Source: Phytophthora quininea (lineage: Eukaryota; Oomycota; Peronosporomycetes; Peronosporales; Peronosporaceae). From it: a stretch of DNA of 64,000 nucleotides. Where the stretch lies: the NCBI GenBank assembly GCA_011947345.1, contig JAAVTG010000618.1:124001-188000 (forward strand), read 5' to 3'. A program made the translations under genes and the position numbers. The stretch's first letter is position 1. Each line of letters begins with the position of its first letter. The notes beneath the pieces were generated by a model, which was not told the DNA's origin, ran no database searches, and saw nothing but the letters and a program-made list of their open reading frames with translations. Shown here piece by piece: positions 20,788 to 33,000 of this stretch.

Positions 20788-20849
20788 GATGTAAGAAATG
20801 TTTGTGTAACGTAAAAAGTAAAATAATCGAAAATCTTCCACAGTCGTAA

Positions 20850-21604
20850 AAGAAATCCAACAATGAACGTCAAGAGGGCGTGCGCGCTTGTTAAAAAGGA
20901 AAGTCACCACATTTAAGCATCCCGAACGAGCTGCAGACACGAAAGCTTCGTCAAATGACTGCGATACGATTGTCCCCTTCTCGCACATGAATTCTACGAC
21001 ATCTGCCTCGCAGCCGCGGCGAAAGCTTTTCAATATCTCCAGCATGCCACAGTCCTTTGTCATGGTGATACTTGACGCTTTTAACGTATCCCCGCTCGTC
21101 GTACAAGACAAAGCACATCTTGAATGAGTCTATGGCCGAAGTTTTCCGACCGGTTTGTCGAGGGACGTGGGGTACAACAAGGAACGCGAGGAGATCGTCA
21201 AGTTCTTGAAGCTCTTGGTTGAAGACACGAACATCCCGAGCGCACTGAAGGTCCGTGCGGCGGTAGGTGCCGCCAATGAAGGTGATGATCTGGTAAACAT
21301 GTCGTACAAAGCACAATGTTTCTCTACCGAAGCAATCGTCGATGGCGTGGACTTCGCAGCAGCAAGTGAGCCAGTTGGAAATGACCTGCTCGCACCGAAT
21401 ACCCAAACAATTCATCAATCACTTGAGGAGAAGCCTGCTGCTTGGTGTACAGCGACGTAGCAACGCGAATATTCCCGCGTTTTGCGGCGACAATGAAGCT
21501 GTTCGTGGTTGTCTCGGACGATAGCGAACGGTTCTCGAGCAGTCAGTCGATAACCTCTCCACGTTCACGAACAGCAGCTTTTCACAGGTCTGGGCAACTA
21601 TCAT
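20850..21604 (-). pseudogene. Ankyrin-repeat protein fragment (minus strand)
   Basis: Minus-strand frames give SFDEAFVSAARSGCLNVVTFLF (about 20885-20950) and, further upstream in another frame, SFIVAAKRGNIRVATSLY and ELFGYSVRAGHFQLAHLLL (about 21375-21500), interrupted by stops. These are consecutive ankyrin-like repeats of one decayed gene, lying between two plus-strand fragments of related sequence. The region looks like a graveyard of a local ankyrin family. Confidence 0.5.
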
Positions 21605-21679
21605 CCGAGATACACACTTCGTTGCGAAAGAGCTTTATAACTCGCAAAAAACTTTGTCAGCAGCGACCATGACAAGCCA

Positions 21680-21927
21680 CGAAGGACAAGGCTTTGGTCA
21701 CTCCAGCCAAACATGGTCGGTCTGGGGCACTAAAGTTCGTGTCTTCCATCGACGATTGGTCTCAAGACGCTCTGAAGCAAACGATCGACATGGCAAATAA
21801 CGACAAGATCAAGATCGTCTTGAAACCGATGGTGGGCCATCGCCAAATGCAGACCTGCGGACATTTAAGTTCAACAGGCTCAATGAAGAAAACCGGCCGT
21901 TCGAACAGCACCAGACGCCCACTCTGA
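21680..21927 (+). pseudogene. Ankyrin-repeat fragment (plus strand), second copy
   Basis: KALVTPAKHGRSGALKFVS and SQDALKQTIDMANNDK parallel the fragment at 20602-20740. Only about 50 codons are conserved before the similarity is lost. From 21928 to 22555 no gene was recognised; the last part is the 3' flank of the RxLR gene at 22556. Confidence 0.45.
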
Positions 21928-22555
21928 TCGCCACACTCGGCCTCGTGCTCGTTCCGACCGTGCTGCTTGTTTGCCAACGACGAGGAGCACCGCAAGCACT
22001 GGAGTTGAAGGAGACGACAAGGATAAATTGTTGATCAGAAGGACTCCGTTAGGTTCAAACGTGTAAACTTTGGAAGCACAGCTTGTCCATCGACACGATG
22101 AATTCACAACGGGGTGTCACCCACACAAAATCAAAATTATGTTGCCGAATGTCATTCTCACCCCATGCCATCCGTTTCCCTTGATCCGATCTTGTGTTGC
22201 ATCCGTCGCCTCTGACTGCTGACAAGACTAAACTCGTACAGCACACAGCAGATGCCATTTAACTAGTAGCCAGCAACGAGCTAGTGGACAGACGCTCCTG
22301 CCAATGAACTGCACTCGGATGCGTTCATTTCCGAAGCTCTGGAAGAAAACCAACTCGAACGCGACAATGATCTAGGGAGAAGAATCGAAGGCGAAGGGCC
22401 CCGGAGGCACCTACGGAGTCGGGAAGGCGGCGGCGCACAAACTGCCTCAATGCTTTCGCTTTACCAAAATTGTGAATGTACTGAAACTTCGCAGTTCACT
22501 ACCGTAGTGCAGCCTTTAAAGCTCCTAGAGCTCACTGTGTCTTCTTGCGGTTGGC

Positions 22556-23010
22556 TTATCTGTACAACCTGCCGAACTTCTGCCAGCCGGGGTCCAGCGG
22601 GTCGTAGAACTTGGTGCCAGTCTTCGGTTCGACATAAGACGGCTTGACGCCCATCCTGGCAAGAATGGAGTCTCGATTTTCTCCATCCTTGATTGCGTTG
22701 ATACTGGCAGTCAGAGCAGCACGGCTGACGTGAACATTGGGAGCGAGATCTCGTCGTTCCAGGCCTCTTTTAACCTCGCCTTGATGGCTTGGTACTTGGC
22801 CTTGAGCTTGGCAAACAGATTTTCAGGCTCGTTTTGGTCAACTGGTACCTGCCGTTCGCGCTGGTCTTGAACCCTTTCGCAAACTCGCGGATTCCTCTCT
22901 TCAGTGTTGCCCTCGACTGCTATTCGGAGCGAGCGGTGCTCAGTATTGTCGGCAAAAGTAGAAGCGAAGAGCACGAACAATACAACGATCAAGAGGCGGA
23001 GTCCACGCAT
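22556..23010 (-). pseudogene. RxLR-EER effector gene with one missing base
   Basis: Signal peptide MRGLRLLIVVLFVLFASTFA, then RSLR at residues 26-29 and EER at 37-39: the host-translocation signature of oomycete effectors. A helical start of the effector domain follows (LFAKLKAKYQAIKARLKEAW). The frame then changes at about 22735-22760, close to NDE, and the rest of the domain, including a motif ending ILARMGVKPSYV, lies in the next frame to a TAA at 22556-22558. The total length (455 nt) is one base short of a whole frame of about 151 residues. Either a recent pseudogene or an intact effector with a consensus error. A perfect initiator lies upstream. Host target unknown. Confidence 0.72.
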
Positions 23011-23052
23011 GGCTGGAGTTGATAAGCTGGTGCGTTCTGCCGAGGGAATCGG

Positions 23053-23060
23053 AGAGTGAG
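23053..23060 (-). promoter_or_regulatory. Oomycete initiator (Inr)
   Basis: CTCACTCT on the minus strand matches YTCANTYY exactly, 43-50 nt upstream of the RxLR gene ATG at 23010. A weak flanking-element match follows. Confidence 0.5.
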
Positions 23061-23224
23061 AGAGGTGTTTTTGTCAGCACAATACTTTCGACATCACGGT
23101 GACGAGGTTTATGCGCCATTGAGGCGGAGGTTCTATACGGAAATGCATGCACCGAACAGGATCTGCTCTCGGGCCTCAGAGACAGAAGTTATCCATGTGT
23201 TGCCACAAATTAGCATAAGGTAAA

Positions 23225-23249
23225 TATCTGTTACATAATCTGTAACAGA
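23225..23249. repeat. Short inverted repeat
   Basis: ATCTGTTAC and GTAACAGAT face each other across a 7-nt loop, just before the start of the tandem unit. Role unknown. Confidence 0.4.
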
Positions 23250-23459
23250 TCCCTGGCCAATGAAATTGGCCAAGTCGGACCAGACCGTGGATTAACCGTT
23301 TGGGTTAGAATGCACGCTCGGACAACAATTGTTTGGGCGAGGAGCTAACCACCACCAGCGGTTCCCGGAGCCAAACCTCCATGACAAACCACGATTGCTT
23401 CGCACTGGTCTTTGATGGGAAAATTTACGTTTCTTATCTGAGTGATAAAGGGCAGCTGG

Positions 23460-23530
23460 ACAGTCCCGTAAACTCCAAAACCATAGAGAGCAGAACGGCG
23501 CTCCATTCGGTTTGGTGTTTACGGGACTGT
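23460..23530. mobile_element. 71-bp foldback (MITE-like) element, unit 1
   Basis: Perfect 14-bp terminal inverted repeats ACAGTCCCGTAAAC / GTTTACGGGACTGT enclose 43 bp. The same 71-bp element is present at 36925-36995 and, split by the LINE, at 41533-41555 plus 48116-48178. Confidence 0.7.
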
Positions 23531-23652
23531 AGAGAGAAAGAAAAGACAAACGATTTTCAAGGGGTTCGAACTCATGAGAATCCGGAAATTGAATTGATTA
23601 ACTGTTTAGCGGCTTTCTCGTCTTAAGGTGATAAGCTATCTATCCGTGAGAG

Positions 23653-24660
23653 TTACGTTCGTGTCGTCCACAAGTGGTGCATGGGTTCCGGGATATTATT
23701 TTCAGGCGGATCAAAGCCAAGTTGTCGCAGCACGCGGACCACAGTAGCGCGGTTGCAATGAAGCTCATGTGCGTGTTGGTAGAGGAATTGGTAGTGCATC
23801 TTGAACGAGTTCAGCAGATTGAGAATATTTGGCCCTTCAGCTGTCGTTTCCTGGAAATGAATGTCGTTCCTGAGCCGCCATGTTGCGTGAAACACAATCG
23901 CTTTGTAGATCCTCCATAGAAGTATCAGTTCTTTGTGTTCACTTGTCCAGTTCCTACGGAGGTCTTGCAATCTTGGGAAGAGTAGCAACCTCCAGCTTAG
24001 ATCGACGCAAAGAACGTCGACCACCGGCTCCATAGTTCGCTCCACATTGGTTCTAATGACGGGCACATGAAAAACAGTGTTCTACCGTTTCGATATCCTG
24101 GCATTCCGGACGAACGCAGTTTTGGATGGTAGGATTTAGTTCTCTGAGGAAGTATAGTCGTGAACCGACTGTGAGGTCTCCGAAGCACATTCGTACTATC
24201 ACATCATGAATTACCGGCAGTAGATATCCACGTAGAGAAATCACCCTGGACAAGGTCTCATGAATCCTTTGTCGAGGACACCCCAGGTCTTCCATCGGGT
24301 GGTGTATCAACTCCGGAACTTGTTGGAGAATCACCTTCCAATCTTACGATCGCAAATTTGGGAAGAATCGCGTAGATGGTTCTGTTGGGAGACAGCTGCT
24401 TAGCTTGATTCAAAATATCGGAATTCGTGTTTCTTACTTCCTGCGTTCCTCCTTCATCCGAATGCGGTAGTAAGCAATGAAGAGCGCTGAGGTGCTGACA
24501 TGATGATACTGCTGCATTGTGAAAGGATCGCCTCGTCAAAGGAAGAATTGAAAGAACTGAGGGTAAACCTGAAACATGTTGCCAGTGATGCCAACTAGAA
24601 CAGCAAATATAAACTTTTTTCTGTGCGATTGGCGAAAGGGTTGGCGGGTTTTTCAAATCC
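23653..24660 (-). pseudogene. 5'-truncated LINE, C-terminal reverse-transcriptase tail (unit 1)
   Basis: Minus-strand fragments encode the region after the RT domain of a non-LTR element: MCFGDLTVGSRLYFLREL, a zinc-binding signature NCVRPECQDIETVEHCFSC, then TWRLRNDIHF and a terminal helix-rich part ending WTTRT. The order and spacing match the tail of the complete LINE at 41625-43421 (CAYPGCSDIETDRHLFFDC), but the sequence is a different subfamily. Frame breaks occur near 24270 and 24010; the second (an A run one shorter than in unit 2) separates two parts that are continuous in unit 2. Confidence 0.7.
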
Positions 24661-24873
24661 TACCTCGTGCCTGCAAAGGTTTGGGGTGATGCTGTAGCAT
24701 TCATTACATGTACCACAATGTCATTTTTATGCCTCATTTTGCAATCTACTCTCCACAGCTCAAGTCTCCAAGAACAAAAGCTCGCTCCTTCAAGCCGTCA
24801 TGCGTCTGGGCTACGTCGTTATGCTAGCTGCAGCCACTCTCTTGGCGAGAAGCGAGGGTGCTGCATTAACTTC

Positions 24874-25156
24874 TAGCAGGAAAGCTGCCCGAGAACGATA
24901 GTAATCACTCAGCTGGAGCCAGGTGCAAGGCGAGACAAGACGATCTACGTGCCGTTAGTTGGGACACGTATGATCAAAGGGGTTTTAGCTGTTGAAGTTG
25001 CCCGTGGCTGGTCGGCATGTCCAACGGAGTTTCCTCCTCGTGTACGACACGTTTGTGTGTGTAGACTCGCAGAGCACACGGTAGTGGGAGATAACAAATT
25101 CTTTCTTGGTTTTGCGGTGAACTTGAAAGTCACTCTCTCTGCGAGGCGTTCTTCTA
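24874..25156 (+). repeat. Copia LTR 1
   Basis: 283 bp, start TAGCAGGAAA, end GTTCTTCTA. Preceded by the target duplication ACTTC and followed directly by the primer binding site. Confidence 0.9.
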
Positions 25157-25172
25157 GGTTATGAGCCCAACG
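25157..25172 (+). promoter_or_regulatory. Primer binding site complementary to the anticodon arm of initiator tRNA-Met (copy at 30000-30015 identical)
   Basis: GGTTATGAGCCCAACG directly abuts the LTR. Its complement reads GGGCUCAUAACC, the anticodon stem-loop (three G:C pairs, CAU anticodon) of initiator tRNA-Met, not a tRNA 3' end. This is the arrangement known for Drosophila copia, which primes from a half-tRNA. The first gag ATG (25161) lies inside the site. Confidence 0.7.
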
Positions 25173-28100
25173 TTATCCGCTCGCGATCAAAGTAGAGAGA
25201 TGAGTGACAACGCCAACTTTAGTACACCAAACCAAGGAGGACAAGATTCGAGTCAAAGCGTGCAGACTGCAGCGTCGAGTGCGGCAGGGCAAGCTGCAGC
25301 GACGCCGATACAAGCATCTGGGTCAACTGGTGGGACACTGGATGGGCAGTCGGAGGTGACGGAAGTGCCGGCGGGTCAATCTGCGGCACAACCGTGTGCA
25401 AATCCAGTGATGGAGATACCAAGGCCGCTTGGCAGCAGCAAGCCACCCAAGTTCACTGACACCTTTGAGGTTTACCAGAAGAGGTTGAAGTTGTACCTAG
25501 AGCAGAGAGACTCTTGGGAGGTGGTGACTGGAGAGGAAACGCGTCCTGCTACCGATCCAGTGTTGCAGCGCCAATTTGATATGCGAAATCGGCTGGCCAT
25601 GGAGACGATTATACGGGGCGTTCAGGATGACGACGCGCAGAAGCGTGAATTGTATACGCACCCTTTCAAGCCCGGACAGAAGATGGCGGACTACATCCAG
25701 GAGATGAATGCTTTACGGCAGCGACTGCAGCACATGGGCCCCAACTTCGTAATTGATGACACATCCATGTCGCAATTGCTGTTGATGGGAGTGTGTGCGG
25801 TGCCTCGCGAAATCTTGACTCAGTTTGATTTCTCCTACCGGCAAGGCAATCCACCAACCTTGCAGCAAGTGAAGAATGCGTTGCTGTCTCGTGACGAAAT
25901 GGACAAAATGGCTGCAGACACAGCTGGAGCAAGTGGAGTGCAGGATAGCGGCTCGCAAGTAGTCATGCAGATGGGACAGACTTCATGTCAAGGCCCGGCA
26001 ACAAAAGGACAAGTGCAGACTACTGGAGCGGGCAAAAGCGAGCTATTCGCTGCTATTACTGTAAGAAACTTAATCACATGCGAAGAGATTGCTGGTATTG
26101 CAAGGCCAATAAAAACAAAGGCCAAGACACGAAGGGCAACGAGCAGGGGAAGGAGAATAAAAGGAAGAAAGGTGGGAAAGGTGGAAACGATGGAGCCAAG
26201 CAGGACAAGCCGGCTACTTCTGGTGCGATGGGCTACATGCGGTTCGTGGCGCACGCTCATCAGCAGAATGAAAGCAGCAGCAGTAGTAGTTCTGAAAGTG
26301 AGGGTTTCATCGGGATGGCGACGAAGAGAGACCGGCACCACGGCCCAAAAGGTGACTGGATGTTGGACTCGGGAACGACGGCACACGTGTGCACGGAGCG
26401 TGAGTTGTTCACAAGTTTTAAGAAGTCAACTTCGTCGTTTAAGATCTGGAATGGTGAGATAACGCATGGGAAAGAGTGTGGAACTGTGGTGATCCCTGCC
26501 ATGGATAAACTGAGCCAGAATGAGATGACTTTGCTTGTTGAAAACGTAGAGTTTACTCCGTCTGGACCAGTGAACATACTCAGTCTCGGCGTAATGATAG
26601 AGTCGGGATGGGCGTTGACCACCAGTGATCCGAAAGAACTGCCGTGCAAAATGTTCTTGACCAGAAATGGAAAATGCTTGGAGTTCATCTTTCATGGTCG
26701 TCACTACTGGCTGAACAACGGCACGTTTGGAGAGGCTAAATCAGTGGCGATGGCGACGGTGAATGCAGATAGCAGTCCATTGATGAAGTGGCACGAGCGA
26801 TTGGCTCACCTGAACGAAGCATCTCTGAAGTTCATGGTGAAGAATCACATAGTGGATGGAATGAATATTCCGTCGGAGCATCTGAAAGCGCGGTTGAAGT
26901 GTTCGAGTTGCATGTCGGCTAAGCAGAAGCGGATGTCGTATGGTAACGCAACTAGCAAGCGAACTACTGTGAGCTTTGAGCGGTTGACGTCAGACGTCTG
27001 TGATATGGGAAAATTGTTGCCTGGGCTCGGTGCGTCGAGGTATTTCCAGTTGATACACGACGAGGGCTCAAGATACAAGTGGTGTTTCATGCTTGGTCGA
27101 AAGAATGAAGCTGCTGGTAATGTACAACGACTGATGTCGCAACTGCTGGCACGGGGCAAGAAAATAAAGACTTTCACGAGCGATGGTGGTGGTGAATATG
27201 TGAACAATACATTGAAGGAGTTCTTGAAAAGAACGGGATCGTGTTCATACCCACTCATCCGTATACGCCTGAAGAGAACTGTTTGGTCGAGAAGCTGAAC
27301 GGGGTGTTGGTGAATAAGATGCGTGCAGTAATGCTGGCCGCCAATTTGCCGACAGTGTTGTGGCCTGAAGTGTTGCAATACGTGGTGGAAGTGGACAATT
27401 TGAGCCCGACAAAAGCCTTAAAAGGTTTGACGCCTACAGAAAAGCTTACTGGGCTGAAGCCGAGCGTGGAACAGCTGAAAGTTTGTGGCTGTGTAGGATA
27501 TGTGTTCGTACCAAAGGAAATTCGGAAGCACAAGCTGTCAGCAAAAGCTGAACCTGCATTGTTTCTTGGCTTTCCGAAGTCTGGGCATGGCTACCGTCTG
27601 TTGCATCTGCGAACGGGGAAGATGATTGAAGCCCGTGACGTCAAGTTCCGTGAGGACGTGACGGTCGAGCGTACTTATATAAACGCGCTGTTGAAGGGCA
27701 GACAGAGTTATTATCCCCAGATACCGTTTATTCCACTGCCGGTGGAGTACGTGGCAGAGCAGACAGTGCGTAGCAACGCGGGAACAGTGGTGCGAGAAGC
27801 TGTAGCGACTGTTGAACATCAAACACGTTCGGAGGAAAATGAAGTGAGCCGAGATGAAACAGATTCGGTGGGAGTGGCAGGCATCCCGGAAGACGAGTCT
27901 GGAAGAGAGGACGTCGAAAGTGACAAAATTGTAACTGGTGCGATGCCAACTACGGATGATCTGCTACCGTGGAGTCAACGAAAAGCAAATCAAAACACTC
28001 GAGCTGGCAGTCAGCCAAGACACAGTTCGAAGCGAAAGCGTGGCTTGCGGCGATCTCAACGCAAGAAGCTGGAAAATGTGCGGCTCAAAAATTATGTGAT

Positions 28101-29702
28101 GGCGTCAATGGAAGCACTGACTGGGAATCCGTCATGTGTTGAAGAAGCTCTAGAGTCCCCATTTCGCGACAAATGGTTGGAGGCAATGGAGTTGGAGATG
28201 GAAGCTCATCAAATCAACGGCACCTGGAAACTTGTGGACAGACCAAAGGAGCCGTGCAATGTTTTGAAATCCACATGGGTGTTGAAGGCAAAGCTTAATG
28301 AGAAAGGGAAAGTTGATCGATATAAAGCAAGGCTGGCAGTGAAAGGATGTGGACAACAGTACGGTGTGGACTATGTGGACACTTATTCACCGGTAGTGCG
28401 AATAGAAACGGTGCGCATGCTGTTGCTACTAGCATTTCTGTTGGACCTTGATTGCTATCATGTTGATTTCGTTACTGCCTTCTTGAATGGCGAGCTGGAC
28501 GGCGTTAAATATACATGGAGCAACCTGATCACTTTCACGATGGAACGGACAGGATCTGTGAGTTGCTGAAGGGACTGTATGGCCTAAAGCAAGCTTCACG
28601 GTTGTGGTACCAAACACTACATAAACACCTGATTGATATTGGCTTCACGCAGTGCGATTTTGACGTGGGTCTCTACCAACGGTGGAAGGATGGTCACGTG
28701 GTATACGTAACAGTGTACGTAGATGATCTTCTGGTCGCGAGCAAGTCGGAAGACATCGAGGAGGTGATTGAAAAATTGAGTGCGAAGTTTGCGCTGAAAA
28801 ACCTCGGGCGAGTGAAGCACATTTTGGCTATGGAAGTGAACTTTATTCCTGGCGAAGTGTTGACTATTTCACAAGCGGCATACATTGATCGAGTGTTAGA
28901 ACGTTTTGGTATGAGCGACGCACGGCCGCTGGGTTCGCCACTGATGCAGAATGAGAAGCTACCTCCAAAAGAGACCGATCCTAACAAGATTAATGATCCA
29001 AACATACCGTTCAGAGAGCTGGTGGGAGTATTGCAATATTTGGTGGCATGCACACGGCCCGATTTGGCGAATGCAGTGCGGAGTATTTCGCGCTACGCGT
29101 CAGCTTACACAAAAGAGAATTTTCAGTGCGCTAAGCGTTTGCTGCGCTACCTGCGTGGTACGCGAGACTACGGTCTAGTTTACAAGCGCGAGGGCGACGT
29201 GTTACCACTGCGAATCAATGCCTTCTGTGATGCTGACCATGCGAATTGTCCAGATACGAGCTGGTCCAATACTGGTTACCTGTTGCAACTGAATGGCTGT
29301 TGCTTTATGTACAAGAGCAAACAGCAAGGAAAAGTGACCACGGCTACTTGCAGCTCCGAGTTGACCGCGGCAAGTAAGTGCGTCGAGGATCTGATCTGGG
29401 CGAGAAAACTACTGAAGGAAATTCGTGGTGAAGCTCCGCCATGTTCGACCTTGTTTATTGATAATCAAAGCGCCATCAAGGTAATGACGGAACATGGAAA
29501 TTATAAACAGATGAAGACGGCTGCCAAGAAAAGCCGTAAAATCGCTGAGTACGTGAAAAAGAACAAGATTCAAGTCCAGTATGTCTCGAGTGCGAGCAAT
29601 ACTGCGGACATTTTCACGAAAGCGTTGGGACCTCGTCGGTTCCAGAGTCTTCGCCAAGCGCTGAACGTTGAAGACGTGTCAGCGGCAATCCTGGTCCAGT
29701 AA
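25161..29702 (+). pseudogene. Copia Gag-Pol polyprotein, copy 1, frameshifted
   Basis: Domains in order: Gag (ERQ-type, to about 25980); zinc knuckle CYYCKKLNHMRRDC (about 26057); protease DSGTT (about 26366); GAG-pre-integrase with CSSC; integrase core with DGGGEY and PEEN; reverse transcriptase with YVDDLL (about 28720); RNase H (FCDADHANC, SSELTAAS, IDNQSA) to the stop at 29702. Frame changes occur near 26000, near 27235 (shared with copy 2; A run one short before AACGGG) and near 28508 (one A fewer than copy 2, private). The first could be a programmed Gag-Pol shift or an ancestral deletion. Otherwise complete and only recently active. Confidence 0.88.
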
Positions 29703-29716
29703 GATTAAGGTGGGAG

Positions 29717-29999
29717 TAGCAGGAAAGCTGCCCGAGAACGATAGTAATCACTCAGCTGGAGCCAGGTGCAAGGCGAGACAAGACGATCTACGTGCCGTTA
29801 GTTGGGACACGTATGATCAAAGGGGTTTTAGCTGTTGAAGTTGCCCGTGGCTGGTCGGCATGTCCAACGGAGTTTCCTCCTCGTGTACGACACGTTTGTG
29901 TGTGTAGACTCGCAGAGCACACGGTAGTGGGAGATAACAAATTCTTTCTTGGTTTTGCGGTGAACTTGAAAGTCACTCTCTCTGCGAGGCGTTCTTCTA
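29717..29999 (+). repeat. Copia LTR 2 (shared by both bodies)
   Basis: Same 283-bp sequence as LTR 1. It serves as 3' LTR of body 1 and 5' LTR of body 2. Confidence 0.9.
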
Positions 30000-30003
30000 G
30001 GTT

Positions 30004-33000
30004 ATGAGCCCAACGTTATCCGCTCGCGATCAAAGTAGAGAGATGAGTGACAACGCCAACTTTAGTACACCAAACCAAGGAGGACAAGATTCGAGTCAAA
30101 GCGTGCAGACTGCAGCGTCGAGTGCGGCAGGGCAAGCTGCAGCGACGCCGATACAAGCATCTGGGTCAACTGGTGGGACACTGGATGGGCAGTCGGAGGT
30201 GACGGAAGTGCCGGCGGGTCAATCTGCGGCACAACCGTGTGCAAATCCAGTGATGGAGATACCAAGGCCGCTTGGCAGCAGCAAGCCACCCAAGTTCACT
30301 GACACCTTTGAGGTTTACCAGAAGAGGTTGAAGTTGTACCTAGAGCAGAGAGACTCTTGGGAGGTGGTGACTGGAGAGGAAACGCGTCCTGCTACCGATC
30401 CAGTGTTGCAGCGCCAATTTGATATGCGAAATCGGCTGGCCATGGAGACGATTATACGGGGCGTTCAGGATGACGACGCGCAGAAGCGTGAATTGTATAC
30501 GCACCCTTTCAAGCCCGGACAGAAGATGGCGGACTACATCCAGGAGATGAATGCTTTACGGCAGCGACTGCAGCACATGGGCCCCAACTTCGTAATTGAT
30601 GACACATCCATGTCGCAATTGCTGTTGATGGGAGTGTGTGCGGTGCATCGCGAAATCTTGACTCAGTTTGATTTCTCCTACCGGCAAGGCAATCCACCAA
30701 CCTTGCAGCAAGTGAAGAATGCGTTGCTGTCTCGTGACGAAATGGACAAAATGGCTGCAGACACAGCTGGAGCAAGTGGAGTGCAGGATAGCGGCTCGCA
30801 AGTAGTCATGCAGATGGGACAGACTTCATGTCAAGGCCCGGCAACAAAAGGACAAGTGCAGACTACTGGAGCGGGCAAAAGCGAGCTATTCGCTGCTATT
30901 ACTGTAAGAAACTTAATCACATGCGAAGAGATTGCTGGTATTGCAAGGCCAATAAAAACAAAGGCCAAGACACGAAGGGCAACGAGCAGGGGAAGGAGAA
31001 TAAAAGGAAGAAAGGTGGGAAAGGTGGAAACGATGGAGCCAAGCAGGACAAGCCGGCTACTTCTGGTGCGATGGGCTACATGCGGTTCGTGGCGCACGCT
31101 CATCAGCAGAATGAAAGCAGCAGCAGTAGTAGTTCTGAAAGTGAGGGTTTCATCGGGATGGCGACGAAGAGAGACCGGCACCACGGCCCAAAAGGTGACT
31201 GGATGTTGGACTCGGGAACGACGGCACACGTGTGCACGGAGCGTGAGTTGTTCACAAGTTTTAAGAAGTCAACTTCGTCGTTTAAGATCTGGAATGGTGA
31301 GATAACGCATGGGAAAGAGTGTGGAACTGTGGTGATCCCTGCCATGGATAAACTGAGCCAGAATGAGATGACTTTGCTTGTTGAAAACGTAGAGTTTACT
31401 CCGTCTGGACCAGTGAACATACTCAGTCTCGGCGTAATGATAGAGTCGGGATGGGCGTTGACCACCAGTGATCCGAAAGAACTGCCGTGCAAAATGTTCT
31501 TGACCAGAAATGGAAAATGCTTGGAGTTCATCTTTCATGGTCGTCACTACTGGCTGAACAACGGCACGTTTGGAGAGGCTAAATCAGTGGCGATGGCGAC
31601 GGTGAATGCAGATAGCAGTCCATTGATGAAGTGGCACGAGCGATTGGCTCACCTGAACGAAGCATCTCTGAAGTTCATGGTGAAGAATCACATAGTGGAT
31701 GGAATGAATATTCCGTCGGAGCATCTGAAAGCGCGGTTGAAGTGTTCGAGTTGCATGTCGGCTAAGCAGAAGCGGATGTCGTATGGTAACGCAACTAGCA
31801 AGCGAACTACTGTGAGCTTTGAGCGGTTGACGTCAGACGTCTGTGATATGGGAAAATTGTTGCCTGGGCTCGGTGCGTCGAGGTATTTCCAGTTGATACA
31901 CGACGAGGGCTCAAGATACAAGTGGTGTTTCATGCTTGGTCGAAAGAATGAAGCTGCTGGTAATGTACAACGACTGATGTCGCAACTGCTGGCACGGGGC
32001 AAGAAAATAAAGACTTTCACGAGCGATGGTGGTGGTGAATATGTGAACAATACATTGAAGGAGTTCTTGAAAAGAACGGGATCGTGTTCATACCCACTCA
32101 TCCGTATACGCCTGAAGAGAACTGTTTGGTCGAGAAGCTGAACGGGGTGTTGGTGAATAAGATGCGTGCAGTAATGCTGGCCGCCAATTTGCCGACAGTG
32201 TTGTGGCCTGAAGTGTTGCAATACGTGGTGGAAGTGGACAATTTGAGCCCGACAAAAGCCTTAAAAGGTTTGACGCCTACAGAAAAGCTTGCTGGGCTGA
32301 AGCCGAGCGTGGAACAGCTGAAAGTTTGTGGCTGTGTAGGATATGTGTTCGTACCAAAGGAAATTCGGAAGCACAAGCTGTCAGCAAAAGCTGAACCTGC
32401 ATTGTTTCTTGGCTTTCCGAAGTCTGGGCATGGCTACCGTCTGTTGCATCTGCGAACGGGGAAGATGATTGAAGCCCGTGACGTCAAGTTCCGTGAGGAC
32501 GTGACGGTCGAGCGTACTTATATAAACGCGCTGTTGAAGGGCAGACAGAGTTATTATCCCCAGATACCGTTTATTCCACTGCCGGTGGAGTACGTGGCAG
32601 AGCAGACAGTGCGTAGCAACGCGGGAACAGTGGTGCGAGAAGCTGTAGCGACTGTTGAACATCAAACACGTTCGGAGGAAAATGAAGTGAGCCGAGATGA
32701 AACAGATTCGGTGGGAGTGGCAGGCATCCCGGAAGACGAGTCTGGAAGAGAGGACGTCGAAAGTGACAAAATTGTAACTGGTGCGATGCCAACTACGGAT
32801 GATCTGCTACCGTGGAGTCAACGAAAAGCAAATCAAAACACTCGAGCTGGCAGTCAGCCAAGACACAGTTCGAAGCGAAAGCGTGGCTTGCGGCGATCTC
32901 AACGCAAGAAGCTGGAAAATGTGCGGCTCAAAAATTATGTGATGGCGTCAATGGAAGCACTGACTGGGAATCCGTCATGTGTTGAAGAAGCTCTAGAGTC

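Noticed and set aside
23558..23577. GGGGTTCGAACTC as a tRNA gene B box
   Set aside because: No A box or cloverleaf can be drawn around it; kept only as a possible SINE-like word.
25161..26462. 433-codon Gag frame read to its end as one protein
   Set aside because: Beyond about 26000 the true zinc knuckle and protease lie in another frame, so the last ~150 codons are out of frame.
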